A stretch of 64,000 bases of DNA from Collimonas arenae. Its GTDB lineage: Bacteria > Pseudomonadota > Gammaproteobacteria > Burkholderiales > Burkholderiaceae_D. A program made the translations under genes and the position numbers. The DNA lies in assembly GCF_000786695.1 (NCBI RefSeq), contig NZ_CP009962.1, positions 1,798,001 through 1,862,000 of the forward strand, in the 5' to 3' direction. The notes below the pieces were generated by a model, which did no database searches, was not told the DNA's origin, and saw only the letters and a list, made by a program, of their open reading frames with translations. Within the stretch, counting starts at the first letter, position 1. Every line of letters begins with the position of its first letter. This document shows positions 47,126 through 56,684 of the stretch, in pieces.

Positions 47126-48418
47126 CTAATTATAGTTCCGGAATGCGGCTGGGTATTCTCGTTGATACCAGCCTGTCGCCGTATCGTGATCGAGACTGAG
47201 GAAGGCGCGCATTTTCGGAATCAGCGCCAGGCCTATCGTACACAGCGCGATCAAGATGCCGAATAGTATGTAGCATTGCGCCACCGAAGCGTGTAATAAA
47301 GCCATGCCTGCCACCGCTGGTCCCAGCGTCGATGAAATTTGCCACGCCAAGGTATTGACCGAGGCATGCCGTGCCCGGTAATTTGCCGGCATCGCGAGCA
47401 AGCGATGCGTGACGCCGACAAATTGCGTGGTCGATTGTGAGATGCCGAGCAAAAAAAATGCAGTTGCCAGCAGCAATGGCGATGCCGTCAAGCCTACTAC
47501 CAGAAGTGCGGTGGCGCGCAGTAGAGTCGCACCTATCAGGGCGTGAAAGCGTCCCAGTTTTCTTGAGAAAAAAGAAGCGCAACCAAGAAAACCGAGGAAC
47601 ATGCCGGACATGATGCCCATGTTGGTCGCTCCCAGCCAAAAGGCGGACAGTCCCAGGCTAGTCACTCTCAAGGCTGCCATCATGCCGATAGCGGGGGCAT
47701 AAAATACGCCGATGACCAGCATGACCAGCGTCCAGTGCCGTTCCAGCGGTATGTGCCATTTGGCGTGCAAGCCTGCTTGCAATTCATGCCGCCATTGCAC
47801 GAGTCCGAGCGCCGCCGGTTTGTTCGTTGTCAAAGCCTTGGGTAGTTTGGTGGCGGCAAGCGCCGCGATCAGCAGTAGCGCCACATGCACCCAGAGCGCG
47901 CTGGGGATACCGGCGGTGGCGATCACGCTGCCGCCAAGCGCCGGGCCCATGATGCTGCCGAGAGAGCCGCTGACTTTCTGCATGCTCATGGCGAGAGACA
48001 GTTTTTCTGCGGTGACCAGTTCCGATGCGATGGTTTGGATGCATGGGATGATGATCGCCATGGCGCACACACCGATCATCTCGCAGGCGATGATGACGTA
48101 CAGGTGGTAAAAATGCGCTTGCGCCAGCGATGCCAGCACCACACTTTCAAACGCGATGGCGACAAAGCCGATCGCCATCAGGCGCTTTTTTGGATAACGG
48201 TCGCCTAAAGGGGAGAGCAGTGGGATGGCAAGCAAGCTGGCGCCGGCCACTATCACGCCAAAGGTCGCGAGGTCGCGGGCGCCGCCATGTTGGGCAATCC
48301 ACCAGGCGATAGTGATGTTGCCGAGCAGGAGTGCACTCAGCGTCGCCATCTCGCTCACCAGTACCAGAATGAAGGGCCGACCCAGCTGCAATAGCTTGTG
48401 CTTGTATTGTCCGAGCAT
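47126..48418 (-). CDS. Major facilitator superfamily transporter
   Basis: 430 residues with twelve predicted membrane helices. The loop 2-3 motif is PLGDRYPKKRLMAIG (GDRxxKR form of MFS motif A), and ALGGSVIATAGIPSALW near helix 5 resembles motif C of drug antiporters. The best guess is an efflux permease, with substrate unknown. It stands alone; the next gene upstream is moeA, 30 bp away and on the same strand. Confidence 0.87.
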   Translation of the reverse strand: MLGQYKHKLLQLGRPFILVLVSEMATLSALLLGNITIAWWIAQHGGARDLATFGVIVAGASLLAIPLLSPLGDRYPKKRLMAIGFVAIAFESVVLASLAQAHFYHLYVIIACEMIGVCAMAIIIPCIQTIASELVTAEKLSLAMSMQKVSGSLGSIMGPALGGSVIATAGIPSALWVHVALLLIAALAATKLPKALTTNKPAALGLVQWRHELQAGLHAKWHIPLERHWTLVMLVIGVFYAPAIGMMAALRVTSLGLSAFWLGATNMGIMSGMFLGFLGCASFFSRKLGRFHALIGATLLRATALLVVGLTASPLLLATAFFLLGISQSTTQFVGVTHRLLAMPANYRARHASVNTLAWQISSTLGPAVAGMALLHASVAQCYILFGILIALCTIGLALIPKMRAFLSLDHDTATGWYQREYPAAFRNYN

Positions 48419-48448
48419 GTTTTTATTGTAGGTGGCCCGCGCCGGGGA

Positions 48449-49771
48449 TCAGATCAAGCCATCGAACAATATTACCTCGACTGTGTCGCCGCTGGCTACG
48501 TCCACCTGATCATGCGCCAGCACGATCATGCAGTTGGCTTCCGCCATCGACCGTAAAATACCGGAACCCTGGGCGGCGGTGGGGCGTACCGTCCAATGGC
48601 CATCCGTCATGCTGAGGATGCCGCGCTGGTATTCCGTGCGGCCGGGACGCTTGCGGATATTGACCGCAGCAGTAGCGCGCATGAGTGGCAAGGTCTGGGC
48701 TTGCGCGCCCATCATTTGCAAAAGCGCATCGCGTGCAAAAAAATAAAATGAGACCATCACTGCCACGGGGTTGCCGGGCAGGCCGAAAAACAATGCTTGC
48801 TTGCCGCCGGAAGTAATCCGGCCGAACGCCAGCGGCCGGCCAGGGCGCATGCCGATTTTCCAGAAAGCGACATCACCCAGCTGCGCCATCATTTGTTTGG
48901 TGTGATCGGCGTCGCCAACCGAGACGCCGCCAGAAGTGATGATCGCGTCGGCGTTTTCACAGGCGCTGCGGAATGCAGCTTCGAGTGCGACCGGGTCGTC
49001 GCCAATTACTCCCATGTCGATGATGTCACAGCCGAGGCGTTGTAGCATGCCGTACAAGGTGTAGCGATTGGAATCGTAGACGCAGCCTGGATCCAGTATT
49101 TCACCGACCGAGCGCAATTCGTCGCCGGTCGAGAAAAAGGCGACGCGCAACCGTCGCCGTACCGGAATTTCAGCGATACCCAGGGAGGCCAGCAAACCGA
49201 GATCGGCAGGACGCAGGATGCGGCCTTTGCATATGGCCGGCGTACCTGCTTTCAGATCTTCGCCGGCCAGGCGGCAATTGGCGCCTGGCCGGACTGCGGC
49301 AGCAGGGATAGTAATTGACGTGGCCGGAGTGCCCGTGGCGACGTGCACGAATTCTTGCGGAATCACGGTATCCAGGCCAACCGGCATCAGTGCGCCTGTC
49401 ATGATGCGAATTGCCTGGCCCTTGGACGCGGTTCCTTCATAAGCGCGGCCAGCATGAGCGGTACCGGCGACTGTCAGCACGGTATCCGCATCGTGGCGCA
49501 GGTCGGCCGAGTTAAAGGCGTAGCCGTCCATCGCCGAGTTGTCGTGCGCGGGCACGTCGATGGGCGAGATGATATCGCTCGCCAGTACTCGGTCCAGTGC
49601 GCTGCGCAGGGCGACTTTTTCAATAGCGCCGACCGGCGTGATGAAGGCGTGGATGATGGCCTGCGCCTGCTTGACTGGCATGGCTTGCGGATCGTATCCG
49701 GAAACGCAGCTGGTCAATTCGCTGGTCAGTTCTGATAGCGACGGCTGGGCTGGGCGGCTGGAGATGTTCAA
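48449..49771 (-). CDS. moeA: Molybdopterin molybdenumtransferase MoeA
   Basis: 440 residues. MoeA inserts molybdate into adenylated molybdopterin. Blocks: HDNSAMDGYAFNSADL, RIMTGALMPVGLDTVIPQE, FFSTGDELRSVGEILDPGCVYDSNRYTL, TSGGVSVGDADHTKQMM, FFGLPGNPVAVMVSF, and the C-terminal domain ending QGSGILRSMAEANCMIVL. It follows mobA after 11 bp and shares the moaA-mobA-moeA operon on the minus strand. Confidence 0.95.
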   Translation of the reverse strand: MNISSRPAQPSLSELTSELTSCVSGYDPQAMPVKQAQAIIHAFITPVGAIEKVALRSALDRVLASDIISPIDVPAHDNSAMDGYAFNSADLRHDADTVLTVAGTAHAGRAYEGTASKGQAIRIMTGALMPVGLDTVIPQEFVHVATGTPATSITIPAAAVRPGANCRLAGEDLKAGTPAICKGRILRPADLGLLASLGIAEIPVRRRLRVAFFSTGDELRSVGEILDPGCVYDSNRYTLYGMLQRLGCDIIDMGVIGDDPVALEAAFRSACENADAIITSGGVSVGDADHTKQMMAQLGDVAFWKIGMRPGRPLAFGRITSGGKQALFFGLPGNPVAVMVSFYFFARDALLQMMGAQAQTLPLMRATAAVNIRKRPGRTEYQRGILSMTDGHWTVRPTAAQGSGILRSMAEANCMIVLAHDQVDVASGDTVEVILFDGLI

Positions 49772-49782
49772 ATTGTTCTTCT

Positions 49783-50424
49783 TTATGCGTTGTCGTTGCC
49801 AGTGGCGTTCTGCTGCAATTGTTCTTCGGTATTGATGTTGCGAAAGGCGTCTGCGTCGCTGAACAGCGCTTCGCTATAGTTCAGGCGGCGATACCATGCC
49901 TCTATCTTACGTCCTCCGGCTTCCAGGTAGTCATTGAGGTCGGTCAATAAACTGCTTTTCAGCAGCATGAATACCGGTTGCGGCTGGATTGCCTTGGTGC
50001 GCTCGTCGACTGTAGTGGCTACCGCCAGGTCGGCATCGGCATGTTGCATGGCTTGCGCCAGGACTTGCACCAGATTGAGCGGCAGATAGGGCGAGTCGCA
50101 AGGCGCTGTCGCCAGGTAGGGCGTCATACAGTGGCGCAGGCCGGTTTGCAAGCCGGCTAGCGGGCCTGCGAAATCGGCTTGTTCATCCGGCCAGACGGGA
50201 TGGCCGAACGCGGCGTAGCTGCTCTGGTTGCGGTTGGCGTTGATGATCAGGGTGCTGACTTGCGGCGCCAGGCGGGATATGACATGGGCGGCCATGGCTT
50301 GCTGTCCGAGCATGGCCAGGCCCTTGTCGATACCGCCCATGCGCGAACCGCGGCCGCCGGCGATAACTAGGCCGGTGACACAACTAGTGATGCTCAATGA
50401 AGCAGGTGGATCCTGGATTTGCAA
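49783..50424 (-). CDS. mobA: Molybdenum cofactor guanylyltransferase MobA
   Basis: 213 residues. The nucleotide-binding loop is LVIAGGRGSRMGGIDKGLAMLG, followed by the FAGPLAGLQTGL and LATAPCDSPYLPLNLVQ blocks with the metal-binding Asp. MobA attaches GMP to molybdopterin to make MGD. It sits between moaA and moeA. Confidence 0.94.
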   Translation of the reverse strand: MQIQDPPASLSITSCVTGLVIAGGRGSRMGGIDKGLAMLGQQAMAAHVISRLAPQVSTLIINANRNQSSYAAFGHPVWPDEQADFAGPLAGLQTGLRHCMTPYLATAPCDSPYLPLNLVQVLAQAMQHADADLAVATTVDERTKAIQPQPVFMLLKSSLLTDLNDYLEAGGRKIEAWYRRLNYSEALFSDADAFRNINTEEQLQQNATGNDNA

Positions 50425-50457
50425 AGCGTGGCCTCGTGCTTTCTACAGCCGCCGATT

Positions 50458-51570
50458 TCAGCCGCCGATATATGACATTTCCACTTTTTTCCTGGACGGC
50501 GTCAATCCTTCGGTGTTTTGCGTGCGCAATTCGGAGTAACGGTCATCGCGAGCGCGCCACAGCTGGCCGATGACACTCGAGATTTCACGGTCGCTGCCTT
50601 CGCTACGTAGCAAGGCGCGCAGATCGTGACCGGCGCTGGCGAACAGGCAGGTGTACAGCTTACCTTCAGTCGACAGGCGCGCTCGTGAGCAGTCGTGACA
50701 AAAGGCTTGGGTGACGCTGGAAATGAGGCCGATTTCACCGCCGCCGTCGACATAGCGCCAGCGCTGCGCCGTTTCGCCGAGATAGTTGGCGGCGACCGGC
50801 TGCATCGGCAATTCGGTCTGGATCAATTGCGCTACTTCGGCGGAAGACACCACTTCATCCATTTTCCAGCCGTTGGAAGCGCCCACATCCATGTATTCGA
50901 TGAAGCGCAGAATGTACGGCGTATTTTTAAAATGACGCGCCATCGGCAGGATTTCCTGTTCGTTGACGCCACGCTTGACCACCATGTTGACCTTGATCGG
51001 ACCGAGTCCAACCTGGTGCGCCACATCCAGTCCGTGCAGCACCTCGGCTACCGGGAAATTGGCGTCGTTCATGCGCTTGAAGATGGATTCGTCGAGCGCA
51101 TCCAGCGACACAGTGACGCGTTTCAAACCGGCGTCTTTCAGTGCCTGCGCCTTTTTAGCCAGCAGCGAACCGTTGGTGGTCAGAGTCAGGTCGAGTTCTT
51201 TGCCATCCGGCGTTTTCAGCGCGCTCAGCATGGCGATCAGTTTTTCAATGTGCTTGCGCAGCAGCGGTTCGCCGCCGGTCAGGCGGATCTTGTGCACGCC
51301 GTGGGCGACGAACAGGCTAGCCAGACGGGTAATTTCTTCAAATGACAGTAAGGCGGTATGCGGTAGAAACGCATAATCCTTGTCGAACACAGCACGCGGC
51401 ATGCAGTAGACGCAGCGGAAGTTGCAGCGGTCAGTCACTGAGATGCGCAAGTCGTGCAGCGGCCTGCCTAATTCATCCGCTATCAGGCCGGTAGGCGTTT
51501 CAAGTATGGAGGGCAGCGTCGGCGGCAAGAAATTGCGGCTATCGATCAGCGGGATGACTTTTTTAGTCAT
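50458..51570 (-). CDS. moaA: GTP 3',8-cyclase MoaA
   Basis: 370 residues of the radical SAM family. The first [4Fe-4S] site is the CNFRCVYCM motif. The second, C-terminal cluster uses [18 protein letters not shown]. The chain ends in GG (YIGG), the tail that helps activate the enzyme in trans in the known family. MoaA starts molybdenum cofactor synthesis from GTP. It heads the moa-mob-moe cluster, downstream of rne. Confidence 0.96.
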   Translation of the reverse strand: MTKKVIPLIDSRNFLPPTLPSILETPTGLIADELGRPLHDLRISVTDRCNFRCVYCMPRAVFDKDYAFLPHTALLSFEEITRLASLFVAHGVHKIRLTGGEPLLRKHIEKLIAMLSALKTPDGKELDLTLTTNGSLLAKKAQALKDAGLKRVTVSLDALDESIFKRMNDANFPVAEVLHGLDVAHQVGLGPIKVNMVVKRGVNEQEILPMARHFKNTPYILRFIEYMDVGASNGWKMDEVVSSAEVAQLIQTELPMQPVAANYLGETAQRWRYVDGGGEIGLISSVTQAFCHDCSRARLSTEGKLYTCLFASAGHDLRALLRSEGSDREISSVIGQLWRARDDRYSELRTQNTEGLTPSRKKVEMSYIGG

Positions 51571-51696
51571 GATGTGTTTCTTGGCAGGTATGCAAAATCT
51601 CGTACTTCTATACTAGATGGTAACTTCCACAAGATACCATGGCCATCGGCTTTTGGCTTCAGCAGGTTACAGATAGTGTGTATGACGCCAGACGTG

Positions 51697-51723
51697 ACAA
51701 AGGGAGTCGTAGACTCCCTTTGT
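51697..51723. terminator. Hairpin downstream of rne, probable terminator
   Basis: A perfect 12-bp stem (ACAAAGGGAGTC 51697-51708 with 51712-51723) and GTA loop, with T-rich 3' arms in either direction. It lies 50 bp after the rne stop and 127 bp before the moaA start, so it probably ends rne transcription, though no long T-run follows the stem. Confidence 0.65.
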
Positions 51724-51772
51724 TGTCTTGTCATCTTGCTACGCCGCCATGTTGCCGGCGGCGCAGGCTGGC

Positions 51773-54700
51773 TTAGGACTGCGAGCGCTGGGTTTCGATC
51801 TGCACCAGTGGTTCGCTGACCTGGACCGGCACTGCCTTGCGTTCACGAGGTACGCGTGGTGCAGCGACGATGTTGGCCGTAGCTTCCTGCGCAGCACGCA
51901 GCTTGTTCGGGTCGGTCGCTGCCAATGTCAGGCCTGCCGCCGCCAGAACGGTTTGCAGATCTTCCACCTTAGGCGAGGAACTCGATACGGCAGCCTTGAC
52001 TTCGGCAGGCGCCACAGGTGCTGCCGGTGCTGCTTCTACCGATACTTGCACAACAGCTGCAGGAGCTGCGGCAATCACAACTGGCGCAGCTTCGGCGACG
52101 ACCGCTGCCGGTGCTTCGACCTGCGGTGCAACATGCTCAACCGGGGCTGGCGCTGTAATGGTCGTCACCAGCGGCTCTACCACTGGATCTGCTGCTACTG
52201 GCGCTGCCACCACTGCTTCAGGCTCGGCAACTGTCGGTGCTGGCGCAACCGGAATCCACACTGGTGCGGACACTGGAGTTGGTTCGACTGCAACCACCGG
52301 GGCGACTTCCGTTACAGGTGCAACTTCTTGCGGCGCCAGCGGTGCGGCGATAGCGTTCGACAGGACTGTCGGAGCAATCGTCTCAAGATGGGCCGGAACT
52401 ACAATTTCTTGCGATACCGGAACAGAGGAGGCCATCATCGGCACGTCGTTGCCGACGGCTTCTGCATGGGCAGGCGCAGCGACTGGTTGTGGGACTACCG
52501 GTGCGGCCTCATGGACCATTGCAGGAGCTGCGACTGGAGTGACATCGATCGGCGCTGCAACTGCATCAGCTACACCGCTTTCGCCAGCTTCCATGTCCTC
52601 GCTACCTTCGCTGCTGCCTTCAGCAGTATCTGTTGTATCGCGATCACGACGGTTGCGGTTGCGGCCACCACGACGGCGACGGCGACGTGGTTCTTCGTCA
52701 CCTTCAGCCTTGGTTTCAATCCGGCCGCTATCGATCTGTGCCGGTTCTGCCGCTTCAGTAATGCCAACAACAGCAACACCTGCAGTGGCGACTACACCGG
52801 CCTTGAGCAAGATGTCATCGACTTTGACTTCGCTCAGGTTTTCCTTGCGCTCTTCGCGTGGCGGACGCGGTGGACGCTCGTTGCGCTCGCGCTTGTTTTC
52901 ATTGCGGACTTCCGACTTGCTCTCGCTGCCTTCGCGTTGTTCTCTTGGCTCTTTCGATTCGCGCGGAGGACGTGGCGGACGAGCTTGCTGGGTCTTGGTT
53001 TCTGCGACTTCGGTCACCACTGGCTTCTTGGTGCTGTCGTCGCGTGTTTCCGGGGCGCTGCCATCGCGGTTACGGCCGCCACGGTTACGGCCACGCTGGC
53101 CGCGATTGTTGCGGTCACCGCCGCGATCGCCACGGTCACGCTGTTGCGCGCCCTTGGTTTCCGCAGTCGCAGCCGGTGTAGCTACAGGCGCTACAGGCTT
53201 GCTGAAGAAGAAACCGAAGATCTTGCTGAGGAAACCTGCTTCGGCAGGGGCGGTTGCCGCCGCGGTCGTTGTCGGACGTGCTTCGGCGGGCTTGCGCTCA
53301 ACGATAGGCGCCGGCTGGTCTGGCGTGATGCCCTTGACCACTGCTTCCTGACGCGGTTTACCTTCCTCTTTCTGGGTCTTGCTGTAGCCGATATCGGTAT
53401 CGGCTTGCTCTGCCATGGCATAGCTGGCCTGGGTTTCTTCCAGGCGAGGATCGTCGTGTTTCAGACGTTCCAGCTTGTAATGCGGGGTTTCCAGATGCTT
53501 GTTCGGAATCAGGATGATACCGACGCGATGACGGGTTTCGATCTTCAGGATCTCGCCGCGCTTTTCGTTCAGCAGGAAAGCGGCGACGTCGACCGGGGCC
53601 TGGACGTGGATCGCGGCCGAATTCTCTTTCATTGCCTCTTCCTGGATGATGCGCAGGACTTGCAGGGCCGAGGATTCGGTATCGCGGATATGGCCGGTGC
53701 CGTTGCAACGCGGGCAAGTCACGTGGCTGCCTTCCGACAGTGACGGACGCAGGCGCTGGCGTGACAGTTCCATCAGGCCGAAGCGTGAAATCTTGCCCAT
53801 CTGGACGCGTGCGCGGTCATAGCGCAGAGCATCCTTCAGGCGGGTTTCGACTTCGCGCTGGTTCTTCGAATTCTCCATGTCGATGAAGTCGATCACGATC
53901 AGGCCGCCCAGATCGCGCAAGCGCAATTGGCGGGCGACTTCTTCAGCGGCTTCGCAATTGGTGTTGAATGCCGTGGTTTCGATATCGCCGCCGCGGGTTG
54001 CGCGGGCCGAGTTGACGTCCACGGAAACCAGCGCTTCGGTATGGTCGATCACAATGGCGCCGCCGGATGGCAGTGGCACGGTGCGCGAATACGCGGTTTC
54101 GATCTGGTGTTCGATCTGGAAGCGGGAGAACAGCGGCACATCGTCGCGATAACGCTTAACGCGGTGCACCATGTCAGGCATGACGTGCGCCATGAACTGC
54201 TGCGCCTGGTCGTGGATTTCGTCGGTATCGATCAGGATTTCGCCGATATCGGGCTGGAAGTAATCACGGATCGCGCGGATTACCAGGGACGATTCCTGAT
54301 AAATCAGGAAAGCGCCGTTGCCTTGTGTGCCGGCGCCTTCGATAGCGCGCCAGAGTTGCATCAGGTAGTTCAAGTCCCATTGCAATTCATCAACATTACG
54401 GCCGATGCCGGCGGTGCGGGCAATCACTGACATGCCGTTTGGCAGGTCCAGTTTGTCCATGGTCTCGCGCAGTTCCTGGCGATCTTCACCTTCGACGCGA
54501 CGGGAAACACCGCCACCGCGTGGATTGTTCGGCATCAGGACCAGATAGCGGCCAGCCAGCGAGACGAAAGAGGTCAGGGCGGCGCCTTTATTGCCGCGCT
54601 CTTCCTTTTCCACCTGGACCATGATTTCCTGGCCTTCGCGCAGGGCTTCCTTGATCGATGCGGTACGGACGTCGACGCCTTCTTTAAAGTAGGTGCGGGC

Positions 54701-54919
54701 AACTTCCTTGAACGGCAAGAAGCCATGACGCTCTTCACCGTAGTTGACGAAACAGGCTTCCAGCGACGGCTCGATACGGGTAATCACACCTTTGTAGATA
54801 TTGGACTTGCGTTGTTCGCGTCCGGTGGTTTCGATATCGATGTCGATGAGCTTTTGCCCGTCAACAATAGCCACGCGCAGTTCTTCTTGCTGCGTAGCAT
54901 TAAACAACATGCGTTTCAT
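51773..54919 (-). CDS. rne: Ribonuclease E
   Basis: 1048 residues from the ATG at 54919 (MKRMLFNATQQEELRVAIVDG, the standard N-terminus; the longer frame adds nine). The catalytic half to about 500 has the S1 domain (NIYKGVITRIEPSLEACFVNYG), the DNase I-like core with Asp ligands in VDVNSARATRGGDIETTAFNTNCEAA and VIDFIDMEN, and the Zn-link CPRCNGTG. The C-terminal half has Arg-rich RNA-binding stretches (RGQRGRNRGGRNRDGS, RPPRPPRE) and about 300 residues of low-complexity Ala/Pro/Val with short conserved motifs at the end. It scaffolds the degradosome at the membrane. Confidence 0.97.
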   Translation of the reverse strand: MKRMLFNATQQEELRVAIVDGQKLIDIDIETTGREQRKSNIYKGVITRIEPSLEACFVNYGEERHGFLPFKEVARTYFKEGVDVRTASIKEALREGQEIMVQVEKEERGNKGAALTSFVSLAGRYLVLMPNNPRGGGVSRRVEGEDRQELRETMDKLDLPNGMSVIARTAGIGRNVDELQWDLNYLMQLWRAIEGAGTQGNGAFLIYQESSLVIRAIRDYFQPDIGEILIDTDEIHDQAQQFMAHVMPDMVHRVKRYRDDVPLFSRFQIEHQIETAYSRTVPLPSGGAIVIDHTEALVSVDVNSARATRGGDIETTAFNTNCEAAEEVARQLRLRDLGGLIVIDFIDMENSKNQREVETRLKDALRYDRARVQMGKISRFGLMELSRQRLRPSLSEGSHVTCPRCNGTGHIRDTESSALQVLRIIQEEAMKENSAAIHVQAPVDVAAFLLNEKRGEILKIETRHRVGIILIPNKHLETPHYKLERLKHDDPRLEETQASYAMAEQADTDIGYSKTQKEEGKPRQEAVVKGITPDQPAPIVERKPAEARPTTTAAATAPAEAGFLSKIFGFFFSKPVAPVATPAATAETKGAQQRDRGDRGGDRNNRGQRGRNRGGRNRDGSAPETRDDSTKKPVVTEVAETKTQQARPPRPPRESKEPREQREGSESKSEVRNENKRERNERPPRPPREERKENLSEVKVDDILLKAGVVATAGVAVVGITEAAEPAQIDSGRIETKAEGDEEPRRRRRRGGRNRNRRDRDTTDTAEGSSEGSEDMEAGESGVADAVAAPIDVTPVAAPAMVHEAAPVVPQPVAAPAHAEAVGNDVPMMASSVPVSQEIVVPAHLETIAPTVLSNAIAAPLAPQEVAPVTEVAPVVAVEPTPVSAPVWIPVAPAPTVAEPEAVVAAPVAADPVVEPLVTTITAPAPVEHVAPQVEAPAAVVAEAAPVVIAAAPAAVVQVSVEAAPAAPVAPAEVKAAVSSSSPKVEDLQTVLAAAGLTLAATDPNKLRAAQEATANIVAAPRVPRERKAVPVQVSEPLVQIETQRSQS

Positions 54920-55259
54920 TTTTTCGCTCCGTGACCCTTGGGTCAATTCAATGGCGCTTAATGATGCTGTTCATCAGCATTCTGTCAGCGCCAAAAAGTA
55001 CAGGGATGTACGCGAGAACGGAGTGTCCGTGGGAGAGAATTGCCTTGGTGTGTCAGCGCCTGATCTGCGTAAGCAGGGCGCAATGCACAGGCGCGGATGC
55101 AGTGCTGTCGTTTTACTGATTACTACCAGCGTGCACCGGTACAGCGTCTTGCAGTTCGCGGAACGCGAGCATGACGCCTGGCGGTGAGCAGCTTGATAGA
55201 GCCAAATGAAGCATTGGTTTCAGTAAAGTTAATCGACAAATTTATAAGCACTACATCAA

Positions 55260-55299
55260 CCGGCGAGCCCGTCGCGATTAATCGCATCGGGCTCGCCGG
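55260..55299. other. 40-nt nearly perfect hairpin in the rne/rluC intergenic region
   Basis: Outer stem 55260-55271 CCGGCGAGCCCG with 55288-55299, perfect. The inner stem is 55274-55279 GCGATT with 55280-55285 AATCGC. It lies about 340-380 nt upstream of the rne start on the rne side and about 220 nt upstream of rluC. It has no T-tract. It could be a leader element sensed by RNase E. Confidence 0.7.
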
Positions 55300-55478
55300 A
55301 CTTTATCCTAATCATCCAGACATTCTTGTTCAGCATCCGTGCGCGCTATCCGATGACAACAACGGTGCGACCTTGACTCGCGCAGGGGTGATGCGTACAC
55401 ATTTCCCATCAAATTTGCAAATTGGCGAGGCTGATGGGGACGCCCCTGTGTAGAATGGTCTTTTTATTCTTACACCAG

Positions 55479-55498
55479 CAACTGTTTCTGAACAGTTG
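55479..55498 (+). other. Hairpin just upstream of the rluC start
   Basis: A perfect 8-bp stem with TCTG loop (CAACTGTT 55479-55486 with AACAGTTG 55491-55498), 21 bp before the rluC ATG. The piece between is A+T-rich and has no Shine-Dalgarno sequence. It may shape translation or mark an RNase E cleavage zone. Confidence 0.6.
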
Positions 55499-55519
55499 CG
55501 GAACAATTATATATTCAAA

Positions 55520-56626
55520 ATGAAGGACTTAGCGAGATTTTCTGGAGGGCGAGTCAAGTCTCGCCCCGAGGCGCGGACACAAGCCGCGTCCAAGCATAAG
55601 GCCGAACCCAAAGTAGCCGTAAAGCAAGAGGTGCAGGCCCCGCCAGCGCCTTTACAAGTGCAGTTGCTGACCATTGGGGAAGAGGATGCCGGTCAACGGA
55701 TCGACAATTTTTTGTTGCGTATTTGCAAAGGAGTGCCGAAGAGCCACATTTATCGTGTGCTGCGTTCGGGTGAAGTGAGAGTGAATAAAGGCCGTATCGA
55801 TCAGACTTATCGTTTGATCGAAGGGGACGTTATTCGTGTGCCGCCGATTCGAATTGCTGAAAAGCAAGATCAAATGGTGCCAGGCGCTGAATTCAAAATA
55901 TTGCTGGAAGATAATCACATGCTGGTGATCGACAAGCCAGCAGGAGTCGCGGTGCATGGCGGTTCCGGCGTCAGCTATGGCGTCATTGAGCAACTTCGTG
56001 CTGCGCGCCCGGAAGCCAAGTTCCTGGAGCTGGTGCACCGGCTAGACCGCGATACGTCCGGTATTCTATTGTTAGCAAAGAAACGTTCGGCACTGACCAA
56101 TTTGCATGAACAAATGCGCGAAGGCGATACCGACAAGCGCTATCTGGTATTGGTGCATGGCGATTGGCAAAACGAGCGCCAGCATATTAAATTGCCTTTG
56201 CATAAGTATACGGCGGCGGATGGCGAGCGCCGTGTGCGGGTTCAGGCCGATGGCCAGGCGTCCCACACGATCTTTAACCTGATCCGCCGTTATGGCGACT
56301 ATGCTTTGCTTGAGGCAGAACTGAAGACAGGCCGCACCCATCAGATCCGTGTGCATTTGTCATCCAGCGGCTTTGCGATTGCCGGCGATGATAAATATGG
56401 CGATTTTGCCCTTAATCGCGCCTTGCAAAAAGCCGACGGTTCGCGCATCGCGCTGAAACGGATGTTTTTGCACGCTTATCAGATTACGTTCGCCCACCCT
56501 GAGACAGGCAAGCCGATAACCCTGAAAGCGCCGTTGCCGCCGGAATGTGAAAAATTCCTGAAAAGTTTGCCTGATGGGAAATCGGATAATGTTGCTTCCG
56601 CGCCATCGCGTACTACGGGCGATTAA
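55520..56626 (+). CDS. rluC: Ribosomal large subunit pseudouridine synthase RluC
   Basis: 368 residues from the ATG at 55520; the longer frame begins TTG and would include part of the hairpin. An N-terminal basic extension of about 40 residues is followed by the S4 RNA-binding domain (GQRIDNFLLRICKGVPKSHIYRVLRSGEVRVNKGR). The RluA-type catalytic domain follows with the catalytic Asp in HRLDRDTSG and the RTHQIRVHL block. RluC makes pseudouridines 955, 2504 and 2580 of 23S rRNA (E. coli numbering). No ribosome site is visible. Confidence 0.95.
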   Translation: MKDLARFSGGRVKSRPEARTQAASKHKAEPKVAVKQEVQAPPAPLQVQLLTIGEEDAGQRIDNFLLRICKGVPKSHIYRVLRSGEVRVNKGRIDQTYRLIEGDVIRVPPIRIAEKQDQMVPGAEFKILLEDNHMLVIDKPAGVAVHGGSGVSYGVIEQLRAARPEAKFLELVHRLDRDTSGILLLAKKRSALTNLHEQMREGDTDKRYLVLVHGDWQNERQHIKLPLHKYTAADGERRVRVQADGQASHTIFNLIRRYGDYALLEAELKTGRTHQIRVHLSSSGFAIAGDDKYGDFALNRALQKADGSRIALKRMFLHAYQITFAHPETGKPITLKAPLPPECEKFLKSLPDGKSDNVASAPSRTTGD

Positions 56627-56684
56627 AATATCAGTTAGTATTTATCTATTGGTTTGGCGCAGTTAATTACTGATCGGCAAACTA

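Larger units (their letters stand above)
54920..55519. other. Divergent leader region between rne and rluC
   Basis: 600 bp separate the two divergent genes. It holds two strong hairpins, described separately (55260-55299 and 55479-55498), and both promoters, which I could not place confidently. The plus-strand frame 55184-55453 has no family support. A long rne 5' leader is known to mediate autoregulation in E. coli; here that is inference. Confidence 0.5.

Noticed and set aside
51728..53743. 671-codon plus-strand frame and a 504-codon frame at 51837-53351
   Set aside because: Both are shadows of the low-complexity C-terminal half of rne; the products are Cys/Arg- or Ala/Thr-rich with no family features.
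55184..55453. 89-codon plus-strand frame upstream of rluC
   Set aside because: Reads through the 40-nt hairpin, no ribosome site, no family features.
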